Shown piece by piece: positions 25,138 through 34,203 of a stretch of DNA of 64,000 nucleotides. The notes below the pieces were generated by a model. It made no database searches. It was not told the origin of the DNA and worked only from the letters and a program-made list of their open reading frames with translations. Made by a program: the position numbers and the translations under genes. The DNA comes from Flavobacterium shii (GTDB taxonomy: Bacteria; Bacteroidota; Bacteroidia; Flavobacteriales; Flavobacteriaceae), in the NCBI RefSeq assembly GCF_025847235.1, contig NZ_JAOZEW010000009.1:1-64000 (forward strand), read 5' to 3'. Each line of letters starts with the position of its first letter. Within the stretch, counting starts at the first letter, position 1.

Positions 25138-27198
25138 ATGAAAAAACAAGTTAATAGACATTTGTTGTTTGCAATTCCTGCAATGTTAGGATTTGCAATG
25201 TGTCAAGCCCAAAGCATGGCGCCAAAAGCATCAGGCATTGATGTTTCTTTAATGGATAAAAATGTAAATCCAAGCCAAGATTTTTTTAGATATGTTAATG
25301 GGACTTGGCTCGATAAAACGGAGATACCTAGTGATAGAAATGCTTGGGGAAGTTTTAATGAACTACGTCAGAAGACTGATAATGATGCTTTGGCAATTTT
25401 GAAAGAAGCTTCAAAAAGTCAAAAATATAAATCGAATACAGATCAAGGAAAAGCAATCGCTCTTTTTAATACAATCTTAGACACTGTTGGAAGAAATAAG
25501 AGAGGAATTACGCCGCTGCAACCATACTTAAAGAAAATTGATGCTATAAAAAATGTAGCCGATTTGCAGAATTTCTTGGCAGAAATGGAATCTCAGGGAG
25601 GCATTGGTTTTTTTGGGTTTTATATCGGTGCTGATAAAAAGAACAGTAATGTTAATGCTGTTAGCTTAAGCGTAGGTCGATTAGGACTGTCTGATAAGGA
25701 TTATTATGTGTCTGAAGATAAGGATTCTAAGGAAAAACGTGCTAAGTATGAACTTCATATTGCAAGAATGTTGCAATTAATAGGGGAGACTCCACAAAAG
25801 GCAAAAGAAAATGCTACTCAGATCTTAGCTTTAGAAATTGCCATGTCTGCACCAAGATTAGACCGTGTGGAGCGTAGAGACGGAAGATTACAATATAATC
25901 CTACGGCTGTTGCTGATCTTAAGAAAATGACTCCTGGAATACAGTGGGATAAATACCTTACAGATATAGGAATGGTAAAAGTGGATACGATTATTGTAAT
26001 GCAACCTCGTTACATGAAAGCATTACAAACCATTTTTACCGAAAATAAAGTAGGTGCTTGGAAAGAGTATTTAAAATGGAGTATTTTAAACAAAACATCT
26101 TCGCAGTTAACTACTCAAATAGAAGATGCTAGTTTTGATTTTTACGGAAAAACATTAACTGGAGCGATAAAACAACGTCCAGCAGAAGAAAGAGCACTTC
26201 AGGTAATAAACCAAGTGGTTGGAGAATCTTTAGGTAAATTGTATGTTGAGAAAATGTTTCCAGCTGAAGCTAAAGTAAAAGCCGAAAAAATGATTCAGAA
26301 TGTAGTTTTGGCATACCAAAACCGTATTACCAATTTGCCTTGGATGTCTGCAGAAACTAAAATTAAAGCAATTGAAAAACTGAATAAAATTGCCATAAAA
26401 ATTGGTTATCCTGATAAATGGAAAGATTACAGCGAGTTGGTTATTAAAGATGTACCCGAGGGAGGAAGTTATTTTGAGAATAGCATTAACCTAGCCAAAT
26501 GGAATTATAATCAAGATATTGCTAAATACAAAAAAACAGTTGATAAAACGGTATGGGGAATGTCTCCGCAAACTGTAAATGCTTATTACAACCCATCGTA
26601 TAACGAAATTGTATTTCCAGCAGCTATCTTACAACCTCCATTTTACAATTATCAAGCAGATGAAGCAGTTAATTATGGCGGAATTGGTGCGGTAATTGGT
26701 CATGAAATTTCTCATGGTTTTGATGATTCGGGTGCACGTTATGACGCAAACGGTAATCTAGTTGACTGGTGGACGGCAGATGATTTAAAACAATTTACAG
26801 CTTTAGGAACTGCATTGGCAAACCAATATAGTGCATTAGAGCCTTTACCTGGAATTCACGTAGACGGAAAGTTTACATTAGGTGAAAACATAGGCGATTT
26901 AGGTGGTATAAATGCTGCTTATGATGGATTGCAGTTGTACTTAAAAGCCAATGGAAACCCTGGATTAATAGATGGTTTTACACCAGAACAACGTTTCTTT
27001 ATTTCTTGGGCAACAGTTTGGAGAACTAAGAGTCGTGATGAAGCAATAAAAAGTCAGGTTAAAACAGATCCACACGCTCCGGGAATGTACCGAGCTTATG
27101 TGCCGTTGCAAAATGTAGAGGCTTTTTATGATGCATTCTCGATAAAACCGGAAGATGGTATGTATATAGAACCATCAAAACGAGTTAAGATTTGGTAA
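25138..27198 (+). CDS. M13-family zinc metallopeptidase (neprilysin/PepO-like), paralogue 1
   Basis: 686 residues with signal peptide (FAIPAMLGFAMCQAQ). The zinc motif is HEISH (about residue 522, in VIGHEISHGFDDSGARYD), the third ligand lies in GENIGDLGG, and the substrate-binding NAYYNPSYNEIVFPA segment is present. M13 enzymes cut short peptides, here in the periplasm or at the cell surface. A close paralogue lies at 28539, separated by an opposite-strand EamA gene. The two share length and nearly all catalytic-domain residues. A strong terminator follows. Confidence 0.95.
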   Translation: MKKQVNRHLLFAIPAMLGFAMCQAQSMAPKASGIDVSLMDKNVNPSQDFFRYVNGTWLDKTEIPSDRNAWGSFNELRQKTDNDALAILKEASKSQKYKSNTDQGKAIALFNTILDTVGRNKRGITPLQPYLKKIDAIKNVADLQNFLAEMESQGGIGFFGFYIGADKKNSNVNAVSLSVGRLGLSDKDYYVSEDKDSKEKRAKYELHIARMLQLIGETPQKAKENATQILALEIAMSAPRLDRVERRDGRLQYNPTAVADLKKMTPGIQWDKYLTDIGMVKVDTIIVMQPRYMKALQTIFTENKVGAWKEYLKWSILNKTSSQLTTQIEDASFDFYGKTLTGAIKQRPAEERALQVINQVVGESLGKLYVEKMFPAEAKVKAEKMIQNVVLAYQNRITNLPWMSAETKIKAIEKLNKIAIKIGYPDKWKDYSELVIKDVPEGGSYFENSINLAKWNYNQDIAKYKKTVDKTVWGMSPQTVNAYYNPSYNEIVFPAAILQPPFYNYQADEAVNYGGIGAVIGHEISHGFDDSGARYDANGNLVDWWTADDLKQFTALGTALANQYSALEPLPGIHVDGKFTLGENIGDLGGINAAYDGLQLYLKANGNPGLIDGFTPEQRFFISWATVWRTKSRDEAIKSQVKTDPHAPGMYRAYVPLQNVEAFYDAFSIKPEDGMYIEPSKRVKIW

Positions 27199-27210
27199 AA
27201 TAAAATACAA

Positions 27211-27242
27211 AAAACGGCTGTCTTATTTAAGACAGCCGTTTT
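27211..27242 (+). terminator. Rho-independent terminator of M13 gene 1
   Basis: Perfect 15-bp stem AAAACGGCTGTCTTA / TAAGACAGCCGTTTT with a 2-nt loop, followed by T-rich DNA. Confidence 0.9.
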
Positions 27243-27250
27243 TTATTTAA

Positions 27251-27306
27251 TTAAGTATTAAGTATTAAGTATTAAGTATTAAGTATTAAGTATTAAGTAT
27301 TAAGTA
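27251..27306. repeat. Heptanucleotide microsatellite (TTAAGTA)8
   Basis: Eight perfect tandem copies of TTAAGTA start 8 bp after the terminator of the M13 gene. Non-coding. Copy number is likely variable. Confidence 0.97.
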
Positions 27307-27405
27307 TTTTGTGCCTAAAAGCTATTTTTCTTAAATACCAATATTTAAAAAGTCTAATAATCTAAGGAGTCTAAAAGTCTAAGCCAGTCTAACAATCTAA
27401 TTAGT

Positions 27406-28329
27406 CTACTTTTTTATCTTCCTAATAGAAGAATTGACCAAATACAAACCAATTAAAGTTACCAAAACCCCAATAATAATAGCAGGAGTAAGTGTTTCGC
27501 CAAAAAGCATGTATCCTAATAAAATGGCAACAATAGGATTGATGTAAGCATAGATACTGCTGATTTCTTTTGGCAGATGTTGTAATGTATAGATAAATGC
27601 AATAAAAGTTAGCACAGATCCAATGATAACCAGATAACCAATTGCCCACCATGCCGTTGCAGGGATTTTGTCGAGGGATATGTTGGTTCCGGTGGCTTCG
27701 GTTATTCCAAAAAGTATGAAACTCGAAATAAACATTTGTAATCCTAAACTAAAATAGGGGTTAAAACTTGCCGCTTTTTTCTTGGTATGTAAAATTCCGA
27801 AAGCCCAGGTTATAGTTGAAGCTACAGATAAGAAGATTCCGAATTGAAATTGAGGATTTAGAAAATCGGTTAGATGGTCTACAAAAATGATACAAACACC
27901 CACAAAGCATATTAAGAGTCCTGCAACTGCAAGTCGGGCAATGCGTTCCCCTTTAAAAAAGCAAATAATAACAATCCATATTGGGAAAATAGCGCCGATA
28001 ATAGCACCCAAACCACTACTAATATATTTTACCCCCCAAGTACTTAAGCCATTGCTACAAGCGAAATTCAAAATGCTTAAAACCAAAATAGTCCGCCATT
28101 GTTTTCCTTTTGGCCATGGTTCTTTCTTGAGTATAAAATAACCCACATATAAAATACCGCCAATAAATTGTCGGATGGTTGCGAGTTGTAACGCAGGCAT
28201 ATGTTTAACACCTTCTTTGGATGCCAACCATGTTGTTCCCCAAAAAAAACTTACCCAGCATAAAGCGAGTATCGGCAATCCGATAGATTCTACTTTGTTG
28301 GAAAATGCCTGCTGAATTTTAGCTCTCAC
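27406..28329 (-). CDS. EamA-family (DMT superfamily) transporter 1
   Basis: 307 residues with about ten transmembrane helices in two EamA halves. The family signature FFWGTTWLASKEGV follows the first helix, and the second half ends with NPIVAILLGYMLFGETLTP. These proteins export amino acids or other metabolites from the inner membrane. The substrate cannot be told from sequence. The gene sits on the minus strand between the two M13 peptidase paralogues, so it probably inserted between, or was left between, the duplicates. Confidence 0.92.
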   Translation of the reverse strand: MRAKIQQAFSNKVESIGLPILALCWVSFFWGTTWLASKEGVKHMPALQLATIRQFIGGILYVGYFILKKEPWPKGKQWRTILVLSILNFACSNGLSTWGVKYISSGLGAIIGAIFPIWIVIICFFKGERIARLAVAGLLICFVGVCIIFVDHLTDFLNPQFQFGIFLSVASTITWAFGILHTKKKAASFNPYFSLGLQMFISSFILFGITEATGTNISLDKIPATAWWAIGYLVIIGSVLTFIAFIYTLQHLPKEISSIYAYINPIVAILLGYMLFGETLTPAIIIGVLVTLIGLYLVNSSIRKIKK

Positions 28330-28503
28330 GTAATGATGGTTTTGAGATGTAAATATTCAGAAATTATTTTCAATTAATATCATTAAATTGCTTTTAGATT
28401 ACACTTTTTGATCTAAATCTGTAACATTTTTTTAAAATATAGACCAATTCAGAAGTAGAGTAAAATCTAACAAAAATTAACGATTTATTTAAAAGAATAA
28501 CAA

Positions 28504-28511
28504 TAAGTTTG
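28504..28511 (+). promoter_or_regulatory. -7 element of M13 peptidase gene 2
   Basis: TAAGTTTG, in the same context as the element at 25107-25114. Both promoters have TTAAC about 20 bp upstream instead of a TTTG. Confidence 0.55.
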
Positions 28512-28538
28512 TAAATAACTATAAAACCATAATTAACA

Positions 28539-30599
28539 ATGAAAAAAAATAATAGTAAGCATTTGCTGTTTGCGATTCCTGCAGTATTGGGTTTTGCAAT
28601 GTGTCAGGCACAAACCCAGGAGCCTTCAGCATCGGGAATTGATGTCTCTTTAATGGATAAAAGTGTTAAGCCAAGTGAAGATTTTTTCCGTTATGTAAAT
28701 GGAACGTGGTTGGCGAAAACCGAGATTCCAAGTGATAGAACTACATGGGGTAGTTTTAATGAATTGCTGAAGAAAACAGATGCAAATTCTCTTGCTATTT
28801 TAAAAGAAGCATCAAAAGATCCAAAATATAAATCGAATACTGATCAGGGTAAAGCTATAAATATTTTCAACGCTATTCTTGACACAGTTGGGAGAAACAA
28901 ACAAGGGATTACACCTTTAAAGCCATATCTAAAAAAGATAGATGCAATAAAAAATATTGCCGATCTAGAGAAATTTTTAATCGAAACCGAACCTATTGGA
29001 GGAGTTGGTTTTTTTGGAGTATATGTAGGTGCTGATGAAAAAAATAGTACCAAAAATTCTGTTAGCCTTGATTTAGGTAAATTAGGATTACCGGATAAAG
29101 ATTATTATACATCTGAAGATAAAGATTCTAAAGAAAAACGTGAAAAATATGTACTTCACGTAGCGAGAATGTTGCAATTTATAGGAGAGACTCCTGTAGC
29201 TGCAAAACAAAACGCTGAAAAAATATTAGCATTAGAGGTCGAAATGTCTAAACCTAGATTAGATAGAGTAGAACGTAGAGATAGCCGATTACAGTATAAT
29301 CCAACTTCTATTGCCGATTTACAAAAGATGACACCAGCGATTAACTGGAAAAATTACTTAAACGGTATAGGAATGGCCAAGGTAGATACAGTTATCGTAA
29401 CGCAGCCAAGATATATGAAAGCTTTGGAAACTATTTTCAAAGAAAATAATGTAGCGGCTTGGAAAGAATACATGAAATGGTCTTTCTTAAGAGCCACTGC
29501 ATCACAATTATCTACAGATATAGAAATTGCTAATTTTGATTTTTACGGAAAAACTTTAACAGGAGCAATTAAGCAGCGTCCACGCGAAGAAAGAGCACTT
29601 CAAGTTGTGAATCAAACTGTTGGTGAGGCATTAGGTAAATTATATGTAGAGAAATTATTTCCAGCTGAAGCTAAAGCAAAAGCAGAAAAAATGATCGAAA
29701 ATGTAATTTTAGCATACCAAAACAGAATAAATAATCTAACTTGGATGTCTGCGGCAACTAAAGTTAAAGCGATTGAGAAGTTAAAAAAGATTACTATTAA
29801 AATTGGTTATCCTGATAAATGGAAAGACTACTCGGCTTTACAAATTAAAAGTCTTGCCGAAGGTGGAACTTATTTTGAAGACATGAGAAATGTTTCCAAA
29901 TGGAGTTTTGACAAAGGACTTTCTGATTTGAGTAAACCGGTTGATAAGACTGAATGGGGAATGTCTCCACAAACGGTAAATGCCTATTACAATCCATCGT
30001 ATAACGAAATTGTATTCCCGGCAGCCATCTTACAACCTCCTTTTTATAACTATCAAGCAGATGAAGCGGTTAATTATGGCGGAATCGGTGCAGTAATTGG
30101 ACATGAAATTTCTCATGGTTTTGATGATGCTGGAGCACGTTATAACGCAGATGGAAACCTTGTTGACTGGTGGACAGAGAATGATTTGAAAGAATTTACA
30201 AAATTAGGAACTGCTCTTGCAGATCAATATAGTGCCTTGGAACCACTTCCGGGAGTTCACGTAGATGGTAAATTTACTTTGGGTGAAAACATTGGAGATT
30301 TAGGCGGAGTAAATGCTGCTTATGATGGTTTACAATTGTATTTAAAAGCAAATGGTAATCCTGGTTTAATCGACGGATTTACTCCAGAACAACGTTTCTT
30401 TATTTCTTGGGCAACTGTTTGGAGAACCAAAACTCGTGATGAAGCTTTGAAAAACCAAGTAAAAGTAGATCCACACTCTCCAGGGATGTATCGTGGATAT
30501 GTGCCAATCCAAAACATGGATTCTTTTTATGAAGCATTCTCTATTAAAAAAGGAGACAAAATGTACATAGAACCAGAAAAGAGAGTTAAAATCTGGTAA
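28539..30599 (+). CDS. M13-family zinc metallopeptidase, paralogue 2
   Basis: 686 residues, exactly as long as the paralogue at 25138, with the same signal peptide pattern (GFAMCQAQ), zinc motif HEISH at about residue 522 and GENIGDLGG. Differences are concentrated in the N-terminal domain and between about residues 430 and 475, where substrate selectivity may differ. The conserved promoter suggests both are expressed under similar conditions. A strong terminator follows. Confidence 0.95.
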   Translation: MKKNNSKHLLFAIPAVLGFAMCQAQTQEPSASGIDVSLMDKSVKPSEDFFRYVNGTWLAKTEIPSDRTTWGSFNELLKKTDANSLAILKEASKDPKYKSNTDQGKAINIFNAILDTVGRNKQGITPLKPYLKKIDAIKNIADLEKFLIETEPIGGVGFFGVYVGADEKNSTKNSVSLDLGKLGLPDKDYYTSEDKDSKEKREKYVLHVARMLQFIGETPVAAKQNAEKILALEVEMSKPRLDRVERRDSRLQYNPTSIADLQKMTPAINWKNYLNGIGMAKVDTVIVTQPRYMKALETIFKENNVAAWKEYMKWSFLRATASQLSTDIEIANFDFYGKTLTGAIKQRPREERALQVVNQTVGEALGKLYVEKLFPAEAKAKAEKMIENVILAYQNRINNLTWMSAATKVKAIEKLKKITIKIGYPDKWKDYSALQIKSLAEGGTYFEDMRNVSKWSFDKGLSDLSKPVDKTEWGMSPQTVNAYYNPSYNEIVFPAAILQPPFYNYQADEAVNYGGIGAVIGHEISHGFDDAGARYNADGNLVDWWTENDLKEFTKLGTALADQYSALEPLPGVHVDGKFTLGENIGDLGGVNAAYDGLQLYLKANGNPGLIDGFTPEQRFFISWATVWRTKTRDEALKNQVKVDPHSPGMYRGYVPIQNMDSFYEAFSIKKGDKMYIEPEKRVKIW

Positions 30600-30615
30600 T
30601 ATCAAGTTTATATAT

Positions 30616-30648
30616 AAAAGGGGCTGCTTTAATAAAGCAGCCCCTTTT
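30616..30648 (+). terminator. Rho-independent terminator of M13 gene 2
   Basis: Stem AAAAGGGGCTGCTTT / AAAGCAGCCCCTTTT with a very short loop, followed by T. Confidence 0.9.
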
Positions 30649-30840
30649 TTTATGCTTTTTCTCAGCAAAACAATCACAATCTTGATATTTTGAAGAATTG
30701 AGGAATCTCTACTAGTGGTTCAATAATCTAGGGAATACGATGTGTTAGTTACTTGTGGGGCTTCTCCCGAAGTTTCGGGACGCTCAACCTGACAAGATTG
30801 TGTTTTTTGTATGTAAACGAAGCCTTTGAACCTTTGCCTC

Positions 30841-31671
30841 TCAGAGCCTCTGTACCTTTTTAAAACTATAATCGAGTACAGTTTCTATTTTAGTGCTTGA
30901 AATAATCTTTTTAGCACTTTCTTTTTCGTGACTGAATGTTGGCACAGCCAAATTCTTTTCGATTGCTTTTTGAGTATAATATTTTTCTCGGGTAGGATGA
31001 AAAGGAGCCACAGCATTAAAGGTTTGGTTCCATGATTCAGAATCTATGATTTTTAGGATAATACCAATGCAATCTTCCTGATGAATAAAGTTGATAGGCG
31101 CATCGGGATTCTCAACATTTTCTTTGCCAGCAAGAAATTTAATAGGGTTTCGGTCTTCGTCAATTAAACCTCCAAAACGCAGAACTGTAGTTTTAAAAGT
31201 GAAATTGCTTTGTAAAAGAGTTTCGGCAATTATCAATTGTTTACCACTTTCGGTATCAGCGTCAGGTTTTGTTTCTTCGGTTATCAATAAATCACTTTCA
31301 CCATAAACAGAGGTCGAACTTATAAAAAGTACTTTCTCGATGGTTGATTTTTCGATAAGCGGAATAAGAAAATTGATTTTATCTACAAAGTTATCTGCAT
31401 TTTCGCCACGCAATTTGGGCGGAATATCGATAATAAGAATACTACTTTCATTCAAAAAAGCTTCAATTTGTCCTGATGTACTTTTGCCGAAAGGCGGATT
31501 CTCTTCGTTACGATTGATATTTATTAAAAACGGATTAATCCCGGATTCTTCTAATATCGATAATTTTTCTGTTGAGGTTGTAGATCCGTTTACTGAAAAA
31601 CCTGTTGTAATAATGGCTTTCGCCAAAGGAAATCCTAGCCATCCACATCCTAAAATACTAATTTTTGTCAT
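30841..31671 (-). CDS. NAD(P)-binding epimerase/reductase-like protein (extended SDR, YeeZ-like)
   Basis: 276 residues. The N-terminal Rossmann motif is ISILGCGWLGFPLAKAI. A TSVYGESD segment supplies the YG of the SDR-like active site, and LRFGGLIDEDRNP and APINFIHQEDCIGII are found in the extended SDR/epimerase group. Substrate unknown. It stands alone on the minus strand. Confidence 0.8.
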   Translation of the reverse strand: MTKISILGCGWLGFPLAKAIITTGFSVNGSTTSTEKLSILEESGINPFLININRNEENPPFGKSTSGQIEAFLNESSILIIDIPPKLRGENADNFVDKINFLIPLIEKSTIEKVLFISSTSVYGESDLLITEETKPDADTESGKQLIIAETLLQSNFTFKTTVLRFGGLIDEDRNPIKFLAGKENVENPDAPINFIHQEDCIGIILKIIDSESWNQTFNAVAPFHPTREKYYTQKAIEKNLAVPTFSHEKESAKKIISSTKIETVLDYSFKKVQRL

Positions 31672-31932
31672 TTTTGTTTCTTGTAATCAGTGTATTTTTT
31701 TTAAACAGGTTTTCTTTTTAAAGCTGTTTTTGAACTTTCTCGCTAAGACGCCAAGTCGCTAAGTTTACAGTTATTAAAACTTCTTTATAATTCAATGAGA
31801 TTTTTTAACCATTTAAGTGATGTAAGTTCATTTAAGTTTTGCATTGATTAGTCATGCTTATATTTACTTTCATCACTTATATGGTTAACTTTTTTGTTAC
31901 AATCTTAAATCAGGTTGCAATATAACAATATG

Positions 31933-32382
31933 TTACAAGGGTAGAGAAAAACGAACTTTGTCTTTTCCGTTTGCACCAATACGGTTATAAAATTTTATTG
32001 CTCTTGTATTAAATGTTGGTGTTTGCCATTGTATATTGATGCAGTTTTTGTTAATCGCAATTTGCTTAAGTTTTTCTATAATAGCTTCACCAATTCCAAA
32101 TCCGCGAGCGGAATCCTCAAGATACAAACAATCCAAGTACATAAAGTCGGCTGCATCCCATGTAGAATAATCGAAAGTATAAGTAGCATAACCAATAATT
32201 GATGCATTTATCTCAACAATTAAGCAATACAGTTTTGGCCTTTCGGTAAACAAAGCAAGTTTTAGTTTGTTTTCTTTTCCTTCAGGGTTATAAGTTGCTT
32301 TCTCGTATTCGGCATGTTTCTGGCACAAGTTGACCAGTTTGGGTAAATCGTTTGTGTTACAATCTCGTATTATAAATTCCAT
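31933..32382 (-). CDS. GNAT-family N-acetyltransferase
   Basis: 149 residues covering a complete GNAT fold. The acetyl-CoA-binding motif A region is DCLYLEDSARGFGIGEAIIEKL, and the end NTRAIKFYNRIGANGKDK is typical. Resembles diamine or amino-acid acetyltransferases of the family; substrate unknown. Its start overlaps the end of the LysR-type gene by 13 bp, so the two are co-transcribed. Confidence 0.9.
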   Translation of the reverse strand: MEFIIRDCNTNDLPKLVNLCQKHAEYEKATYNPEGKENKLKLALFTERPKLYCLIVEINASIIGYATYTFDYSTWDAADFMYLDCLYLEDSARGFGIGEAIIEKLKQIAINKNCINIQWQTPTFNTRAIKFYNRIGANGKDKVRFSLPL

Positions 32383-33269
32383 TGATGGTGAATTTCGGTT
32401 TGTAAAAATTCTATAAAATGATTAAAATAGTCTGGATATTCTTTGCTTTGTCTAATAGCGATGAAATGTTTTCTTTTTAAACCGTTTTTGCTAATTTTCA
32501 CCGCTTTTAAAGGGCTATTTTTTAAATACGGTTGCAAAGCCCATTTTGCCATAGACATTACTCCCATATCAGCTTTAATCATTTCAAGAGAAGCTTCGGT
32601 AAGAGGTAAGGGAGTTATTTTTCTTGGAGCTACTTTGGCTGGAGCCAAAACCAGTTGATGAATCGTAACACTTTCCATCGGTAAAGAATGGATGATTAAA
32701 TGCTCATTGATGAAATCTTCGGCTACAACATACTTTTTATCTGCCCAGTAATGATTTTCAGATACAACCATTACCATTTCATCCTGAAAAAGCTCAAGGT
32801 ATTTTATTCTGTCATCTTTTATAATGTCACTTACAATACCAATATCTATTACGTTATCAAGTAATTTCTGAACTGGCTGTTGTGTGGCTTCGGTCACAAT
32901 CTTAAGTTCAATATTTGGATATACAAAGTGAAATTGTTTTAAAACAGAAGGTAACCAATGATAGCTGGAAAAACATTCGGTACTAATACGGATTTCGCCA
33001 TATTCGCCAAAAACCATCTGTTTGATTTCTAGCTCTGTTTCTGATATTTTATCCAGAATTTCATTTGAAATCCCATATAATTTTTCACCGGCTTTGGTTA
33101 AAACCAATTTTTTGTTTGTTCTTAAAAATATTTTGGTGCCCAATTGATATTCTGCTTCTTTCAATTGGTGGCTTAATGCCGATTGAGTGAGATGTAATTT
33201 ATCAATAGCTTTGGTAATACTCCCTTCTTCGACAATTGCTTTTATTAATCGTAAATGTCTTATTTCCAT
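32370..33269 (-). CDS. LysR-type transcriptional regulator
   Basis: About 299 residues from the ATG at 33269 (MEIRHLRLIKAIVEEGS), the standard LysR start; the ATG at 33299 adds ten residues. The helix-turn-helix is SITKAIDKLHLTQSALSHQLKEAE, followed by a substrate-binding domain. It resembles the MetR-like group by eye, not decisively. It overlaps the GNAT gene downstream and is divergent from the rhodanese gene with 147 bp between, the classical arrangement for a LysR target. Confidence 0.92.
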   Translation of the reverse strand: MEIRHLRLIKAIVEEGSITKAIDKLHLTQSALSHQLKEAEYQLGTKIFLRTNKKLVLTKAGEKLYGISNEILDKISETELEIKQMVFGEYGEIRISTECFSSYHWLPSVLKQFHFVYPNIELKIVTEATQQPVQKLLDNVIDIGIVSDIIKDDRIKYLELFQDEMVMVVSENHYWADKKYVVAEDFINEHLIIHSLPMESVTIHQLVLAPAKVAPRKITPLPLTEASLEMIKADMGVMSMAKWALQPYLKNSPLKAVKISKNGLKRKHFIAIRQSKEYPDYFNHFIEFLQTEIHHQWNL

Positions 33270-33416
33270 TTTCTGAGCGTTGTTTACACAAAGGAACAAA
33301 AATTTATACTTGCATTTGCATGAAAAAAAGTAATGTAATAGATGAATTCTTTTCGTTTTTATTACAGTTGTGGTTGCTCTAATTTTGGATTGTTAAATAA
33401 CTAAAACAATACTATA

Positions 33417-33812
33417 ATGGAAACGCAAATTAAGCATTACGAAAATAAACTAGCATTCGAGATGGATCCGTCGGACTTATTTGATGCCTTAAATAATGGA
33501 GAAAAAGTAATTGCATTGGATGCCCGAAAAGCTTTTGGATACGAAGCCGAGCATATACCGGGAGCGATTAATATTCCGCATCGCGAAATGACAATCGAAA
33601 GCACAAAACACCTTGATAAAGAAATTTTATATGTAACCTATTGTGATGGGATTGGTTGTAACGCATCCACAAAAGGCGCTCTTAATATGACCCGACTGGG
33701 TTTTAAGGTAAAAGAACTAATGGGCGGAATCGAATGGTGGAAATTTGACGGTTATGCTACCGAAGGCACAAATGGAAAGCAAGTTGGGTTGAAAATTGAA
33801 TGTGCTTGTTAA
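33417..33812 (+). CDS. Single-domain rhodanese-like protein
   Basis: 131 residues, one rhodanese domain. The segment ALDARKAFGYEAEHIPGAINIPHREM is typical, and the active-site loop is YCDGIGCNAS, with the catalytic Cys followed by DGIGC in place of the common xxGxR loop. It should bind a persulfide. No signal peptide, so cytoplasmic. It is transcribed divergently from the LysR gene, which may control it. Confidence 0.9.
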   Translation: METQIKHYENKLAFEMDPSDLFDALNNGEKVIALDARKAFGYEAEHIPGAINIPHREMTIESTKHLDKEILYVTYCDGIGCNASTKGALNMTRLGFKVKELMGGIEWWKFDGYATEGTNGKQVGLKIECAC

Positions 33813-33993
33813 GAATAGCCGCCTAATGGCACAAAATTAAGAAAGCCACTACGATGCTTTGGCTAATAAATCTCTCGCAAAGACGCAAAACCACAAAGAA
33901 AATAAATACAAGCTTAGCGACTTCGCGAGAAAATGATTAATCACAATTGATTTTGATATTTTAAGATTTGCTTAGGTTCTGTTCTCCTTTTTT
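33813..33993. other. Non-coding DNA with dispersed phrases
   Basis: Contains CTCGCAAAGACGCAAAACCA and, 40 bp on, AGCGACTTCGCGAGAA, phrases also approximated at 31740-31760. No gene seen. Confidence 0.5.
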
Positions 33994-34120
33994 GAATTGG
34001 CTCCAGCTTTAGCTGGAGTAACAAAATGAATATTAGGAATTGGCTTTAGTCAAAATGCTTTGTTATTTGGCTAAAGCCAGATTACAATCAATTCTTAAAC
34101 CTCCAGCTAAAGCAGGAGGT
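33994..34120. repeat. REP-like cluster of GGCT(T/A)AAGCC-type palindromes
   Basis: Three short inverted repeats in about 120 bp: CTCCAGCTTTAGCTGGAG (34001-34018, perfect 8-2-8), TGGCTTTAG (34041-34049) pairing with CTAAAGCCA (34071-34079), and CCTCC-N10-GGAGG (34100-34119) with core AGCTAAAGCA. The shared CCAGCT/GGCTTTAG words suggest one repeat family. Confidence 0.7.
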
Positions 34121-34203
34121 AAGTCAGGACCTTAAGAATTGGAAAACAACAACAACAAAAATACATTGGCTAACATTTATAAAAACACACACATTTAATC
34201 ATA

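Noticed and set aside
27251..27306. CRISPR array
   Set aside because: The repeats are only 7 bp with no spacers, and no cas gene is near; it is a microsatellite.
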